Of a stretch of DNA of 64,000 bases, positions 45,539-58,968 are shown in pieces. Origin of the DNA: Euptelea pleiosperma (lineage: Eukaryota > Streptophyta > Magnoliopsida > Ranunculales > Eupteleaceae). Where the stretch lies: assembly GCA_035048495.1 (NCBI GenBank), contig CM068553.1:5201259-5265258 (forward strand). The letters run 5' to 3'. A model generated the notes under the pieces. That model had not been told where the DNA came from, searched no databases, and saw only the letters and a list, made by a program, of their open reading frames with translations. The translations under genes and the position numbers were made by a program. Position 1 is the first letter of the stretch. Every line of letters starts with the position of its first letter.

Positions 45539-48500
45539 TCAAGTCTTGAACTTCTGAGTGATTTTATCTACTCCTTCCCTGCAATCTCCTGCGATCCTCG
45601 TTGCCCCTTCCTTAAGGGCCAAACTAAATCCAGTGGCGCTTTGCCGCAACTCTTGCACTGACTCACTCGCCTTTGAAACAGCAGTACCTTGAAGCTTTCT
45701 GCCCAGACACTGCAGCTCTTGTACCGACTCACTTGCCTTTGAAACAGCAGTACCTTGAAGCTCTCTGGTCCATCTGGCAGCCTCACCAGCCCACTCCTTC
45801 AAAACAGAAATTAAGAACATAATCTTCACAATTATCTTCTCAATTACAACTCTGGAGTTCCCTCTTATCTCGCCTGCCATTGCTTTGAGCTTGTCCACCA
45901 AATTCTCAGCCCTTACAACACTTTCGTCGATTGTGGACTGCGTTCCTGCATGGAGCCACGTAACTCCAGCAGCGGCTTCGTCACGGAGGTCACTATCAAC
46001 AACAACTTTGATGCCATGCTTCTCCCACCGGTCTCTAGCTTCCTCTAGAGATTTTGCTTGCTCTCTTGCTCTTGTTGCCTCATCCTCTGCCCAAGCCCTG
46101 GATCACCAATGATGAAAATAAATATAAAGATGCCAAGGAAAGTATAACATCTTTGTTCAGACTGGAAATGCATAGCTGCGAAGTTCATCTCTATGAATAA
46201 AATAGGTTTCTCAAACAGGGTAAACTACTGTTAAATGGGATAGAGGAAAGATTGCAAATAAATGCTCCAACCATGTATATCCTGAATTATGGAATACAAG
46301 ACATGCAAAAAAAAAAAGAAATTAAAAGAATTGCTCAAACAAACATTAAGTGCATTGCAGCATCAAGCACATCGATCCAAACAATATAAGGTAGGCAACT
46401 TCTTCAGTGGACCATAGCCCAAAAATCGAACTGGAAGTCACACCAATTTCCTGATTTTTGTGATCCCTATGGTGTTACAGAAAACAATTAGTAGGAGGCA
46501 ATTGATAGCACGGTTAGGATCATTTGTTCAGTGCAGTACCAGGGCTTTGGCTCACCTAAGAGGTGGTCAAGAGGTTGGACAGCCCAGAAAGATGGGCATG
46601 TGTGCCCGATTGTGGGTAAAAGATGGCACAAAGCATGCATTTTGACGCTAGAGTACACCATTCTATCATTCCTCAATGAGTTCAGATATTTTGGACAAGC
46701 CTTATTTTGACACGCCTATGTGGGGCACACAAGGAGATGAGTCAAAGGTTGATTTATGGTGAGGATGCATGGTTATGAGTAAAGAACTGACAGATCATCT
46801 TGACCAATAATCAGCCCATTTCAACATTTTTACCCCATGAAAAGTGGATTACAAGTTTAAAATTTCTGGACCATCCATTTCACCACTAACTTCAAGTCTT
46901 CAAGTCCACATTCAATATGTTTAGAATTTGTGTGTGGTGCTGCATTTCTTTATCATCTTTACTTTGTAAATCTCCATCTTGTTTTCTCATTAGATCTTTA
47001 GAGCATTATTTTGGAATGAGGAGCAGAAATAACTGCCTCCATTTGGAAAGACCAACAACTGCTTCCTTACCTGGCCATGGATAATGCTTTCCGCTCAACC
47101 TCCAGCTCGTATTGTAACCGGGCAATGGCCTGGTTTTCGCTTTCTGCTTCCTTCCGAAGCTTGTTAATCCTTTCCCTTTCGAATGATATTTCCATCTTGT
47201 CACTCAGAAGGCTCTGCAACTGCTCCTCCACCTCACGCCTTAACCTTGAGAGAACTTCCATTTCTGATTCAACAGCAGCCCGTCCCCTCATCAGGGCATT
47301 ATTTTCTTCCTCTCTTTCAACACGTAAACTTTCCAATTCCAGTCTCGCCTCTTCAGCCAATTTCTCAATAACATCTATCTTTTCCCTTTCCATGGCAAGC
47401 TCCTTCTCGAAACTTGCATTGATATCCTTCTCAACTTGAGCTACCAAAGCAGTATGTGCTGCAACGGCAGTTTCAGCCATTGACTCGGCTTCGATACGTG
47501 TGAGCTCCTCACTAACAATGTCAGCAGCCTCGCCCGATGCAAGAGCAATAGCAGCTTGAGCTTTTGTTACTGGCTTATCTGGCTGAAACAGTCTCGTGTA
47601 ACCTATCAGAAGAAGTAACTGTGTAAATTAACCAACAAATTAAAGATGTAACTTAATTGTCTAAAACAGCTATGAGAGAAAACGGAAGTATACCAAAAGC
47701 AAGTGCAATAATTCCCTGTTCTCCAGCAGATAGGTCAGCTACAAGTGCAGGCCATGCATCCGGGTTTATCTTATCAATGTCTATAAAGCCACAACGTTGA
47801 TACAGAATCTGAACATATGCACACAGGTCGATGAACTCAGAAATGCTTCAGAAGTGCCCAAAATTAGTGACTGAGCAATAAACTATTCTACAAAAACTTA
47901 AACGACCTTTCTGTCCACTTCTGGCAGCTGTCTTTTGTCTAGGACCATCTTCCAACTCACAAGATCCTGACGTGATAGGGGGCTGCAGTACAAAATGTTT
48001 GATAATCGAAAAGACAAAAATAAATGCGAGTCCATGTCAAAGACAGAAACACAAAAAATCCCAACAAGCCAACATGCCCATGGATGAATATGATAAGATT
48101 CTAATTGGACCATGTAACAATGACATGGAAATGTGTCAGTGTCTGACACAGATACGAGGTATCTAACACGGCACCTTCTAGAAGCCCGAAAACATCCATA
48201 TACAAGTTAGAAGATTTTTTTAATTAAAGCAAGGAAAGAAACATATGAGAAGTAAAAGAAAACATTTTAATACACCATAAAGCTATCCAATAACATAATA
48301 AATATAAGTACATTTATAAGAGAGAAGACTATCAAACAACTATTGTTCGATTGTTGTGTTAAAAAAAATATTAGTGTATGGAGGAGGATTGGACACACCA
48401 ACACATTTTTTTCTTCTTTTTTTAATGGGTAAAATGTATATATTTTAAAATCACAACATAAAAAGATCTTTTTTATTAAAATAAAGGAGACACTGCCATA

Positions 48501-51500
48501 TGTGTCAGAAAGTGAGCAGGAGATATTCAACATGAGCATCCGTGTGATACGTGTTGACAAGGCAAAAACCCCTAAAAGTGCCGTGCCATTGTTACAGTGG
48601 ATTTGGAAGATATATTAACAGACAATATCAGAACTTGAAGTAAAAAAACATGTAAGAACATCCCTAGATAGAAATAAATAAGCCAACAAACAAAACCAAC
48701 AAAGTTAAGGTTTTCAAGTAATAACCATAACAATGAGTAATCGACATAGCGAGTTAATCAAAATAGAGCATCATTGTTCCATATAGAGCTGTCAATGGAT
48801 CAAGTCGCCCCAATGATCCAATCCGATGTATAATCTGATAATAATGGGTCTGGACAGAGATATTCGGTCCATTGGATTGGATCTGGACCTAAGTACCAGG
48901 GTCCAATGAGCTATTGGATCCGTTCTAGATCGACCTTGATTCGATCCGGTAACAACCCGTATAAATATAATTTTCTTAATAATTTGCAGGTTTTACTTTC
49001 TTTAAATCAAATTTAACAGGTTTATCAATTAGATCAACTCAATGTGAGCTCACCCTGATCTGATCCAACATCAGGATTGGGTCTGGATCCAGGTCTGGAT
49101 CATTATATTGGGTCTGGACCTTGCGATTTGATCCTATAAGCTATTGTATCAATTCTGGATCAACCATGATCCGGTCCAAACCCGATTCATTGACATCCCT
49201 AGTTCAATCGGTTCATAAGAACAAAGAACTCATTTTTTGTTTCCAGTGGGTACTGCAACCTGGGTTGAAAGCTAATATCTCATACACACTTAAGCAGATG
49301 AAAATAAGATTACTTAAATTGCAGGGAGCACTCGAGTAATCACCTTTCAGGGTAGAAGAGGAAAGGCTCCTGCTCCCCATCTAAAGAGTGAAGCATATCA
49401 CCTCTTGAAAGCTTGCTTGAGATAAGTCCAGCTTCAGCCAAGCCTGCAATGTGCAATGCATCCAGAAACTGTGATACACAAGTAGTAGAAATCTGTGAAA
49501 GCAATAGGAGAACTTTCCACTAACATATAATCCTACAGTTCCATACTAGTAGAATTCAAGCATGAAATTCCACACCTTGAATGGATGGAAAGTCGGGGTC
49601 TTCAGGTGTGATATCATCAAATGCAAGTTCGGTAACATTCTCTATGTACATTGCAGGATATACCTTTGAAATTGAGTTCCTACATGGAATAAAAAGGAGT
49701 CCATAACGACCAGTTCATATGCTTACAAAAAGAGTAAACCACCCCTTAATATATTTAAAAATCTACGTAGTGCTCGAAAATCACTACCAGTTATTCAGCA
49801 GCTCATCCTAAAATTATCATCATGTGCTTCATTAAAACAAGAGAGTATATACCTCAAAAGTGCATTGCTGGCAGAAACCAGCCAACGAGCATACTCACGG
49901 CGAGTACATAGATCATTAGGTTGGACATCATCCTCAATGACCTGCGAAGATAGAAATGGTCTGAAACATGTTAAAATTATGGATTGATAGAGTTAAAACT
50001 ATTATTTATAAAAAAAAAAAAATAGAGTTAAAACTATCTATATAGGGTATTGTCGATAACTCAGTTGAAAATTCCCAATTCAAATTCTTGGGAACATATA
50101 AGTGGTCTAAAGTCTAATTTAGCTATACATTGATGACAAAATCCTCTGAGCTCATAGCTCATCCCTTCCAAGAGATATAAACAAAGAATTGAATATTCAT
50201 TTCCTTTTCTTTGATAAGCAAGAAATGTGATATGACTTTTATGTTTCAATTGTAGTAACTTCCAATAAGCTGAAGTCTTGTGCAACAAAGCAACCAGGGT
50301 TGGGTAAGTATGGTTAAGAAGATACCAAAAATGTGATATTGAGTAGGAAAATCACTCCTAGAACAAAGAAATCAAAGACTTATATGATGTTTCTTCATGT
50401 TCCTCCTACAAAATATTTAAGTGATATTAATTATTTTTTTTATATAACTAATGAAAGATTGTATTAAAGAGAAAGTATATGAACAATAAAGCCAGTAAAA
50501 AAGAAAATGCTAAGGAACGGGCCTGCCCATTAGCAAAAGAACATGCATTAACTTCAGTTGATGCCCGCTGCCAAAGAATCTAAAAACACATAAAATCCAC
50601 AAAAGATACAACATTAAACTCCTGAGAATGATGGCCCAATGTGTGATAGAGCCTTTAATTTTTCTGACCACAAAGTCTATGGTAAAATACTTATTTTATT
50701 TCCAAAGATGCATCTGTTTCTTTCGTTGGGGATTCTAATTCTTCCAGCTTCCTTCTTGAAATTTTGGTTCTACTCTACTTAATAAAAAGAGAAATTCTGC
50801 TTCTATTCCATGCTCATTCAGCCTTATCAGGCTCAAGCCCTCTTGCATCATTTCATTATTTAATAGGTTTATTTTACCAACAAAAAAATTCTCCGTACCA
50901 ATATAAGGAAGGGTAGAGGAGTCTCGCAACAACCACTCAAGGTACCCTGCATAAAAATGATGACGGTGGATGGACGTATTCAATGTTTTAAGGGTTTATT
51001 GTTGGGTTTGTATGCCACTTTGGATTTAAACTTTTTATGAAGTTAGACCAATTTTTGGACAGAAAATTATCTTTCCCCTACTCTCTTTTGTTTTTTCTTT
51101 GATTATTTTGTTTAGTCCCACATTGGAAAGCTCCAAGCTCTTCCAAGGGACTGTACATGAAGGTTGATTGTAGAAGGGTCGAGACCGTTGGGAGCTTCCT
51201 CTTACTCTTAACCGCTTACGTATTTACGCTTGACTCCACATTTTAACTTTACTGTTTACTGTTCTGTAGTTTGATTATTTTAACCAGGTTTTACCATTTT
51301 CTTTAAGCCAGTGGAAAGTGGATTAACAGCCCACTAACCCACATGCTTATCTTTTTGACCCCTTTTGGTATGCAATTATAGGTTTTGTGGTCTATAAGAA
51401 AGAGGGCTTTCCCTTCTCTAAACCAGCAACAGAGCCTTAGTTTCTCTCATTTTCTTCCCTCTTCCCTCTGTTCTTTTTACTCTTTATTCTAAGTTTTTCG

Positions 51501-54500
51501 AGGGTCCACATTGAGCTTGCTAGGGACAGAGATTTGCGAGTGCTTGCTACCTGGACCGTCAACAATTGAAACCTGGGGGTAGATGCCGGTGACCTGTAAG
51601 CACCAAGTATACGTCCACAAGCAGGGGCAGAATCTACCTCAAGGACATTGTGTCTGATGCTTATCTCAGTTCTGCTAAGTTTCTTCTTTCTACTTTCGTT
51701 TGGTTTAGAGAAAAATGCAGGTGGGACATATCTACTTGATTATGTTACTATTTGGAACTGCATTGTCACTGGTTTACCGCTTTATACATTTGCTAGTTTC
51801 TTCACCTCTTCAACATCCATATCACTATTTTGTAACAGAACACTCAAACCAAAATGCCAAAAAGTGGAATTCACTAATTCCTCTAAACCCCTACATCCCC
51901 CTCAAAGGGATTGTAACAATAACATAATTAAGGCCTTCAACATGATGATGGACAACGAGGTCCGGAGGAAAATGCAATCAGCCCTTGCAAGTTCAAGTCA
52001 TTGTTAGAGGAGACAATGTCAGAAAAAGGCATTGAATTGTATGAACCACCACAGCTGACTTGTACAAGCAAATGAATGGAGGATAATATATCTTAAGGAT
52101 ATGTATAAAAAGTTAACGATAAACGTTAGTTAAATTTATGGTGTATGAGCTTTATTAATGACTAGCAAAAGCCAAAAGAACAACTATCTTTCACTACTGA
52201 TAAAACTGGGGCAGTCGCATAATGATCTGCGAAAAAAGAACACAAGGTTTTGACTTACTAAACGCACACAACTCATATATAAATTGGTTTGCAGAAGTGA
52301 GTGTACAATTACCTTCAAAACTTGCAATGCTGCCAATGTCTGTCCCTGAATCTGGTCAACAACTGCAGGAACCAAAACCTTTCCAGGAGGAACTTGTAGA
52401 GCTGCACAAACTAAAGATGGAGCAGGTATACCAGCAGAGGAGAAGGCATTCTCAGGTATCGGTGACACAAATAACAAGCTGCTTCTATCGAGCTCACTAT
52501 TCTTATCTGGCTCGTCTGCATCTGGATTGGCTAATACTGATGTAGAAATTGTTACAGATGACCCATATTCATTTAAACTCTGCCCTTCTAGAAATGAATT
52601 GATGTCTTCTCTTGAAACCTGCACCATTTTGCTAATATCGAAATCTTCTTTGGTTGAAAGAGAGGTTTCAGTCTCCATGACATCTCCAGACTCAACATGG
52701 AGATCTAGGATTGCAGTCAACTCTGAACTGACGGAATTATCCAAAGCTAAGGAGTAGTTAGGAATCTGGCCACTAGAACAAGAAGAATCCAAGGGAAGCT
52801 TAGAATTTTCTATTCCTCTTGAGACAGAAATTCCCTCTTGATGGTCAGTGTTAAGATTTGTTAAATCAGCATCAGAATCAGATGGGTTATCAGGGTTGAC
52901 ACTGACCAGGTGCTCTTCAGGTTCAATAGTTGATTCTGGTGTAGTAGAAACTGGGTCGCCCTCTGTATCTTCCAAGCTAGGAGCATCAGTAGAACCATCA
53001 GCTATATTAGTTTCAGGGATATTAGGAAAGCTTGGATTAGAGTCGGAGGGTACTGAAATGTCATCAAAGCCTGGTCTAACTTGCAAATCTTTACTGGAAG
53101 TATTATTAATGGCATCAATACCATTGGAGGTGGATTCGACATTTTGTATTAATGAGGTCCCCAAACTGATATTTTCATCAGGTCTGCTCTCAGAAGTAAC
53201 TTCCGCAACTTTTGGAGATGAAGTAGAATCCTCGTTTATACCTGTCTTGCTTTCAGGATTACAGTCATTTGCAGGTTTCCGTAATCCGGTCCCGCAGTAT
53301 TGTCCTCACTTTCGACCTCTTCAACTTTATCATTCTGGTCATCAGAGGCTAACAACACTTCCTGCTGTGCTATCAAAGGTTCCATCTGCTGTTTTGGTCC
53401 TGTTCACACCAAAATATTCAGACATTTAACTCAACACTGTTGACTGAGAAATGGATATTCCTTGCCAGTTCTTTTAATGGTTCACCCCTGAATAAGAGTC
53501 ACACAGAACCGAGATAGGAGAGACCTTGTGGGTAACAAAGACTAGAAAATCATGCAATGATAAAGAACAATTCTAACCAATATCCACTTGAACTGACTCG
53601 AAGAGATAACCTTGAACCAGTAACTTCCTTTCACGCCCAATTGATGGTCATGACACCAAATATGACATCTAACTTGAGAAAAGATAGAGCCACATACCAG
53701 AAGTATTAGTCTTGCTTAGAGATAAAGATGCGAAGGTAAGTCCAGCAGCAAAAATAACTCCTGCGACTCCTTTTCCCACAATCCCTGAAAGTAAACTACT
53801 AGAAAAGTGTCATTAGTCCACCAAAAACCTTGCTCTCCTAAAGCATCATAGCATGGAAGAGTGACAAGTGGATATCAATAACTTTTACATTTCTTAGAGT
53901 AAAGGCAGATTCTTCATTTTAAACTTGAATTGAGCCGACAAAATAGACCTACAAATTTTCATCGGGTATAATTAGGTCCATTGGATATTGAATATTTTGT
54001 TCTGGAATCTCCAGGACTTCTTTACATGTTCATTAGTAATGGAGGTATGAGTGAGTAACTGAGCATCCTGACTAGAACTTGGACCTGCAAAACCAACATT
54101 GATGATTGATCATCTTGGGGTGAGTTAGCCATCCTCTATGATCAAGTAGAATGGGAAGCCCGGGGTTAAGGGAGTTTGTGGTGCCTCCAATCACAAACAA
54201 GTCGGTGACTACAGCTTTTTTTTTCTCCAACAACCCTCATCACTTATATGATTGCAATTGTCATCAAAGCCAGAGCTTTGGGAAAAAGGCTTCAAACTGT
54301 ATGTAAAGTTACGAATGCAACTACAAGTAATAGGCCTGTCAATTGATTGCAAAGTTCAAGACACAAATGAAACCACGACAGACAATTTGCCTAAAAAGGG
54401 TTCTGCGTCTTCTAATCTCACAGGAGTTCGAGACAATCACCTTCAAGAGGTGTAAAACTCCAATATCAGATTGAAGCAATCCAAAGCTTGTTATGACTTG

Positions 54501-57500
54501 ACCAAATCTGCAACAACTATTCCAGGGATATTTATGTAATTTGACATTTTGAGCCTTAAAATGAGCTCTAAAACTCTATCCCCATGAGGTAAAGCTTTTT
54601 GGAATTGAATTATTTCTGATAGTGAAGCTTTTAAGTTCTAGAACTCTTTTTTTTATAAGTATGTATCATTAAAGAAGGGGGGAAACCCCAAAAAGAAACA
54701 AAAAGAGGTATATCTAGCTCCTTACACAAGGACAATATACCCTAACAACTCATCCCAACAAAAAACAAAGGACTCAAAAAAACACCCTTCAAAATAAGGG
54801 GACAAGGATGACCAGTGAAAGAGAAGTTTTCCCTTTCAGGACCACCTTGAGGACATCTTCCTCTTTGCCCTCAAAGAACCTATGGTACCTCTCCTTCCAT
54901 ATAGCCCACATAACAACAAAAGGGAGAATACGCCAAAGATAACGACCCCTACCGGAAAAGGGTTCCTCTGCACTGCCTTGATAGAAGCCACTAACATGTT
55001 GTGAAACCGCAAAGGAGATACCGAAAAGGAAAAAAGAAGGCCTACCACACATCCCATGTAGACCTGCAATGGATGAGCACATGGTCCACAAATTCGGCAT
55101 CTGACTTGCACAAAGCACGTCTATTCGAATCATCATCCCCCTACTTATCAAGTGATCCACTATTAGAATCTTGTTATGGATGGCCGTCCATGCAAATAAC
55201 TTCACTCTAGAAGGGATAGGAGCCCCCATACAATAGAAGCAAGTAAAACCTCCTAGTCTCCAGACAACAACCAATACAAAGAACTAACCGTGAAGGCTCC
55301 CTGTGGTTCCCACCTTCATATTCTCATCTGGCTCCAAGTACAGCCTAGGGCTATCAGCAACCTGATTGAGAAGAGAGGCTAGACTCCCATCTCCCAATCA
55401 TTGATATGTCTTATGAATCCCAAGTTCCAAGAACAAATGTCGCCACTCGCATCCATGCAATCCTGGATCACCGCTCCTTGACGATCTGACATAGAATACA
55501 AGATAGGGAACGTGTCTTTCAAGGTCTCATCCCCACACCACTTATCTTCCCAGAACTGCACCCAACCTCCCTTCCCTACCTTGATAAAAAGGCCTCTGTC
55601 AAACTTCTCACGAAAACTTGCTATCCCTTTCCACATACTAGTTACATAAGAAGATCGAACTAGGTTATTGTCCCACCCATGCTATCTTTCAAGGTGCGCT
55701 CTCTCTCGTTTAGCAAATTTATTCTTCCTGTCTATTTTCTCTAAATCAATTACTCAACACTCTTCGTCCCAAGACTTAATGTGGTTCTCCTATAGCATCC
55801 ATTAAAACAACTAAAACCCTTCACCTCTTTAGTGGATTTTCATGGGAGTCTATGGCCCTACATATTATCATCTATGATCTGATTTTTGGAAGGAGCTCGA
55901 TTATGTCCGAGGTAGGTGGGGGTTTCCTTGGTGTATCGAAGGCGACTTCAATGTTATCTGCCTTTCATTTGAAAAGAAAGGGGGGAGTAGAGTAACGAGG
56001 AGTATGTATGATTTCGAAGAAGTTGTGGGAAGACCGCCTTATGGACCTACCCTTTATAGGGGCCAGCTATACGTGGACTAACAACCAAGAGAGGTCGTCT
56101 ATGTTTAGACTCGACCAGTTCCTTGTTTCGGACAATTGGGATTTGTTGTGTTCTGATGTTTCCCAAGAAGTACTTCCTAAATTGGCTTCAGAACATACCC
56201 AGTGCTTCTTAACTGTGGAAATTTACATACAGGACTGGCACCTTTTAGTTTGAGAATATGTGGCTGGAGGAGCCCAACTTTCATGGTCTTGTGGATGAGT
56301 GGTGGGAGTCGTTTCAGTATGAGGGAAAGACGGGATTTATTTTAGACCGAAGCTGAAAGCGCTGAAAGGGTGGAACAAAGAGGTCTTTGAGGAAAAGATG
56401 AGGGTATTGTTGGAAGAGATACACTCTATTTATGGGAAGGAACGAAGGAAGAGAATGATGTGGTATTGTGTGTAAGATAGACATGGAAAAAGCATATGAC
56501 CACGTGTGCTAAAAGTTTCTGGATTATTTGTTGGATAGGATGGGTTTCGGGTGGAGGTGGATTTGGTTCACCTGCAAGTTTTTTCCTATAGCTCGAGGGG
56601 ATTGAAACAAAGTGATCCTCTATCCCCATTTTTATTTATCTTGTGGTGGAAGCATTGGATGGAATGATTAGTAGGGCAATGGAGGGTGGCTTGGTGGAAG
56701 TATTTCGAGCTAGTAGACACAGTCCCTTTGTTTCCCATCTCCGGTTTGTTGATGACACGAGTATCTTTGCCCAAGCTTCCCATTATCAGTTGAGGTACAT
56801 CCGTTGCATTCTGAGATGCTTTGAAGTTGTGTCTAGGTAGCGGATAAATATGGCTAAGAGTGAGGTGTTCGGTGCAGGTGAGGTGAGGTGTTGGACTTGG
56901 GGTGTTTGGCTAGGAGTTTAGGTTATAAGATTGGAAGTTTGCCTACTTCCTATCTTGGGCTTCCTTTGGGTTCGAAGTATAAAGGCCAAAGCTATGTTGG
57001 ATCTTGTAGTGGAGAGATTAGGGAGGAGACTAACGGGTTGGAAGAAGATGTATTTATCGAAAGGAAGGAGAGTCACTCTCATTAAGAATACTCTTTCTAG
57101 CCTTCCTATTCACTTCATTTGTTTACTATCTCGTCCAATGTGGCCAAGAAGTTGGAAAAGCTTATGAGGAACTTTCTATGGCAAGGGAAGCAATATACGC
57201 ATAAATTTCATTTGGTGGAATGGACAATGATTTGCAAGCCAAAGGAGATAGGAGGTTTGGGCTTCCACTTCTTCAAAGATATGAATGTGGCGCTTTCGAG
57301 GAAATGGCTATGGCGGTTTGAGAAGGAAGGGGAGAGTTTATGGCAAGAAGTTATTGAGAGTAAATATGGAGAGGTACAGGATGGGTTGGTGGACAATCTA
57401 GGCATTCAATCCTTTGGTTTGAATATGTGGAAGGGCATTGTGAAGATTCAAGAGAGATTCAGTGAGGATTCTTCATAAAGTGGGTAGGGGGACAGAGTTC

Positions 57501-58968
57501 GGTTTTGGGAGGACAGGTGGTATGGGAAAGAATCTTTGAAAGATGAGTTTCTCATTTTATATCACATTTCAGATCTCCATGGGGCCAAGATTCAAGACTG
57601 CGTGAGGATAGAGAGGGTGTGGTTGCTTGAAGTTTAGATTTAGAAGAAACATGAATGATTGGGAGGTCGGCACTCTTGGTTCGTTATTAACCAGAATCAG
57701 GGCTGGCCCGATCTTATCTATAGAGGCGAATCAGAGATTATGGAAGTGGGATCCGAAGGGTTTGTTCTCTATCAGGTCTTTCTACTCCCACATCAGATCG
57801 GAATGGCATCGTTCTTTTCCTACGGCTTTGGTTTGGGGAGCTCCTATCCCGTCTAAAGTGTCTTTTTTGCTTGGTTGGTTATGTTGGAAAAAATCCTGAC
57901 AGTAGATCACTTTAATGGTAGGGGGTATGATGTTGCCAAATAGATGCTCTTTGTGCAAGTCCAGTGCAAAGACAGTCGATCACTTGTTGATTCATTGCTC
58001 CTTCTCCTATGCTATTTGGCAAGCCTTCTTTACTTTCTTTGGGATTGATTTTGTGGTACCGGAGCAAATGAGTCCAAAGAACCTCTTTGGAGGTCTTCAT
58101 AGAAAGCGTATTTGGCGCATCCTTCCATTTGCAGTCCTGTGAACTATCTGGAATGAGAGGAATTCCCGCATCTTTGAAGGGAAGGAAGAAGATGTCATTA
58201 AAGTCTTGTTGAGGGTCAAAGCATATTTGTATCTTTGGTCCTCTCTATCTTTGGAGTTTAGTGGTTGTTTTTTTGACGTTTTTGTTTTCAAATGGGATGA
58301 GCTGTAGGCGGATCTGCTCCCTCTTGTCTTGTATAGTTTCTTTTGTAATGAGGTCCTTTTTCTAGAGGTCCTCCCTTGTAGTTCTCTTTGGGCTTCTCCC
58401 CCTGTCTTCAATAAATCTTTTTATTTATCAAAAAAAAAAATTACTCTATGCTAAAAAAAATTCTGGACAACTTTCTTAATGTTCAAGTTTTCATGGTCTC
58501 TAACATTCATTGATATTGCAAATTTGGTCCACCTTGTTGAAAATTAGAGAACCTACTAAGCATCTCCAACTGTTCGTACAAGCTACACAAATAACAATTC
58601 TATATATCTGGAAAACTATCTAAAACTCCAAAAATCAACAAGAATATCGATAATTCGCTTATATCACAAGCACAGTAAGCTCTCGTACCTCCGAACCCTC
58701 GCTTCCGTGGCGAGCCATCCGAAGCCGTTCCCCACCATCCGGAAAAAGTATCGCCCGATGTCTCCGAATTCATCCACGAATTGCCAGAATTTCTCCGCTC
58801 CGCTCCATCTCCGTCTCTCACCTCACTTCCAGCGGCAGCAAACAAGCGAATCCGACGATCTAAGGTCCGTACATGAATCCGAGTATAAAACAAAGAAGAT
58901 TTCCTGCATTTATGCCCTAATCGAAGTTGAAACGAGTTCGGAGACGAAGGAGTCGTCAAAGACGCCAT
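45539..58968 (-). CDS. Plastid-type SLH-like, coiled-coil membrane protein (AT5G23890-like), ten exons, frameshifted in exon 3
   Basis: Exons (complement): 58689-58968, 53698-53784, 52313-53399, 49853-49941, 49576-49679, 49344-49443, 47907-47982, 47694-47808, 47071-47602, 45539-46097; all GT-AG and in phase except exon 3, which is one base short. Allowing for that, the protein is about 1009 aa. Start MASLTTPSSP with a transit-peptide-like N-terminus; membrane helix ~94-117 (GKGVAGVIFAAGLTFASLSL); a long acidic Ser/Thr-rich stretch (~125-470); an SLH-like region ~475-680 (DDVQPNDLCTRREYARWLVS, VTELAFDDITPEDPDFPSIQ, FIDIDKINPDAWPALVADLS); a coiled coil ~690-850; end DKITQKFKT. It matches the Arabidopsis AT5G23890/AT5G52410 family, reported as thylakoid/plastid proteins of unknown function. 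Intron 1 (4.9 kb) holds two L1 copies. Confidence 0.88.
45649..45761 (-). repeat. 66-bp in-frame tandem duplication in last exon of SLH-like gene
   Basis: LQGTAVSKASESVQEL occurs twice, 22 residues apart, and the DNA matches closely (ACAGCAGTACCTTGAAG in both). The reading frame is kept. Confidence 0.9.
46699..46935. mobile_element. MITE family B, truncated copy in SLH-like gene intron 9
   Basis: Left end TTATTTTGACACGCCTATGT and inner 'aaaagtggattacaagttt', 'aagtccacattcaatatg' as in 3129-3481. The right arm is missing. Confidence 0.7.
48784..49201. mobile_element. hAT-like element 'TAGAGCTGTCAAT' in SLH-like gene intron 6
   Basis: Ends TAGAGCTGTCAATGGAT and (inverted) TAGGGATGTCAATGAAT; flanks GTTCCATA / GTTCAATC (6 of 8). 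The interior is rich in GGATCTGGA/GATCC motifs. Confidence 0.75.
51000..51564. mobile_element. Candidate solo LTR in SLH-like gene intron 3
   Basis: Starts TGTTGGGTTTGTATGCC and ends GGACCGTCAACA (TGTTG...CAACA ends), with AGTCCCACATTGG, a possible TATA-like 'gtctataagaaag' and a pyrimidine-rich leader, as in plant LTRs. No matching flank duplication and no second LTR were found. Confidence 0.45.
54650..55680 (-). mobile_element. L1-type LINE, 5'-truncated copy
   Basis: Minus strand: FWEDKWCGDETLKDTFPILY, then a zf-RVT domain (GAPIPSRVKLFAWTAIHNKI, LPFVVMWAIWKERYHRFFEG), ending in an A-rich tail at about 54650. Contains shifts and is inactive. It lies in intron 1 of the SLH-like gene, in the same sense as that gene. 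Confidence 0.8.
55830..58440 (+). mobile_element. L1-type LINE copy, endonuclease to poly(A), decayed
   Basis: Plus strand: endonuclease end (WCIEGDFNVICLSFEKKGG-like; DLPFIGASYTWTNNQERSSM; RLDQFLVSDNWDLL), then a deletion, reverse transcriptase (KIDMEKAYDHV; FVSHLRFVDDTSIFAQ with VDD for ADD; GLPLGSKYK; WKKMYLSKGRRVTLIKNTLS), a zf-RVT region and an A-rich tail at 58430-58440. Head-to-head with the 54650-55680 copy. Confidence 0.85.

Noticed and set aside
51111..51180. Fourth snRNA promoter (AGTCCCACATTGG)
   Set aside because: No TATA element 30-35 bases downstream and no snRNA sequence follows; it fits an LTR-like context.
52848..53429. Long plus-strand ORF of 193 codons
   Set aside because: Antisense to exon 3 of the SLH-like gene, which has splice sites and family similarity on the other strand.
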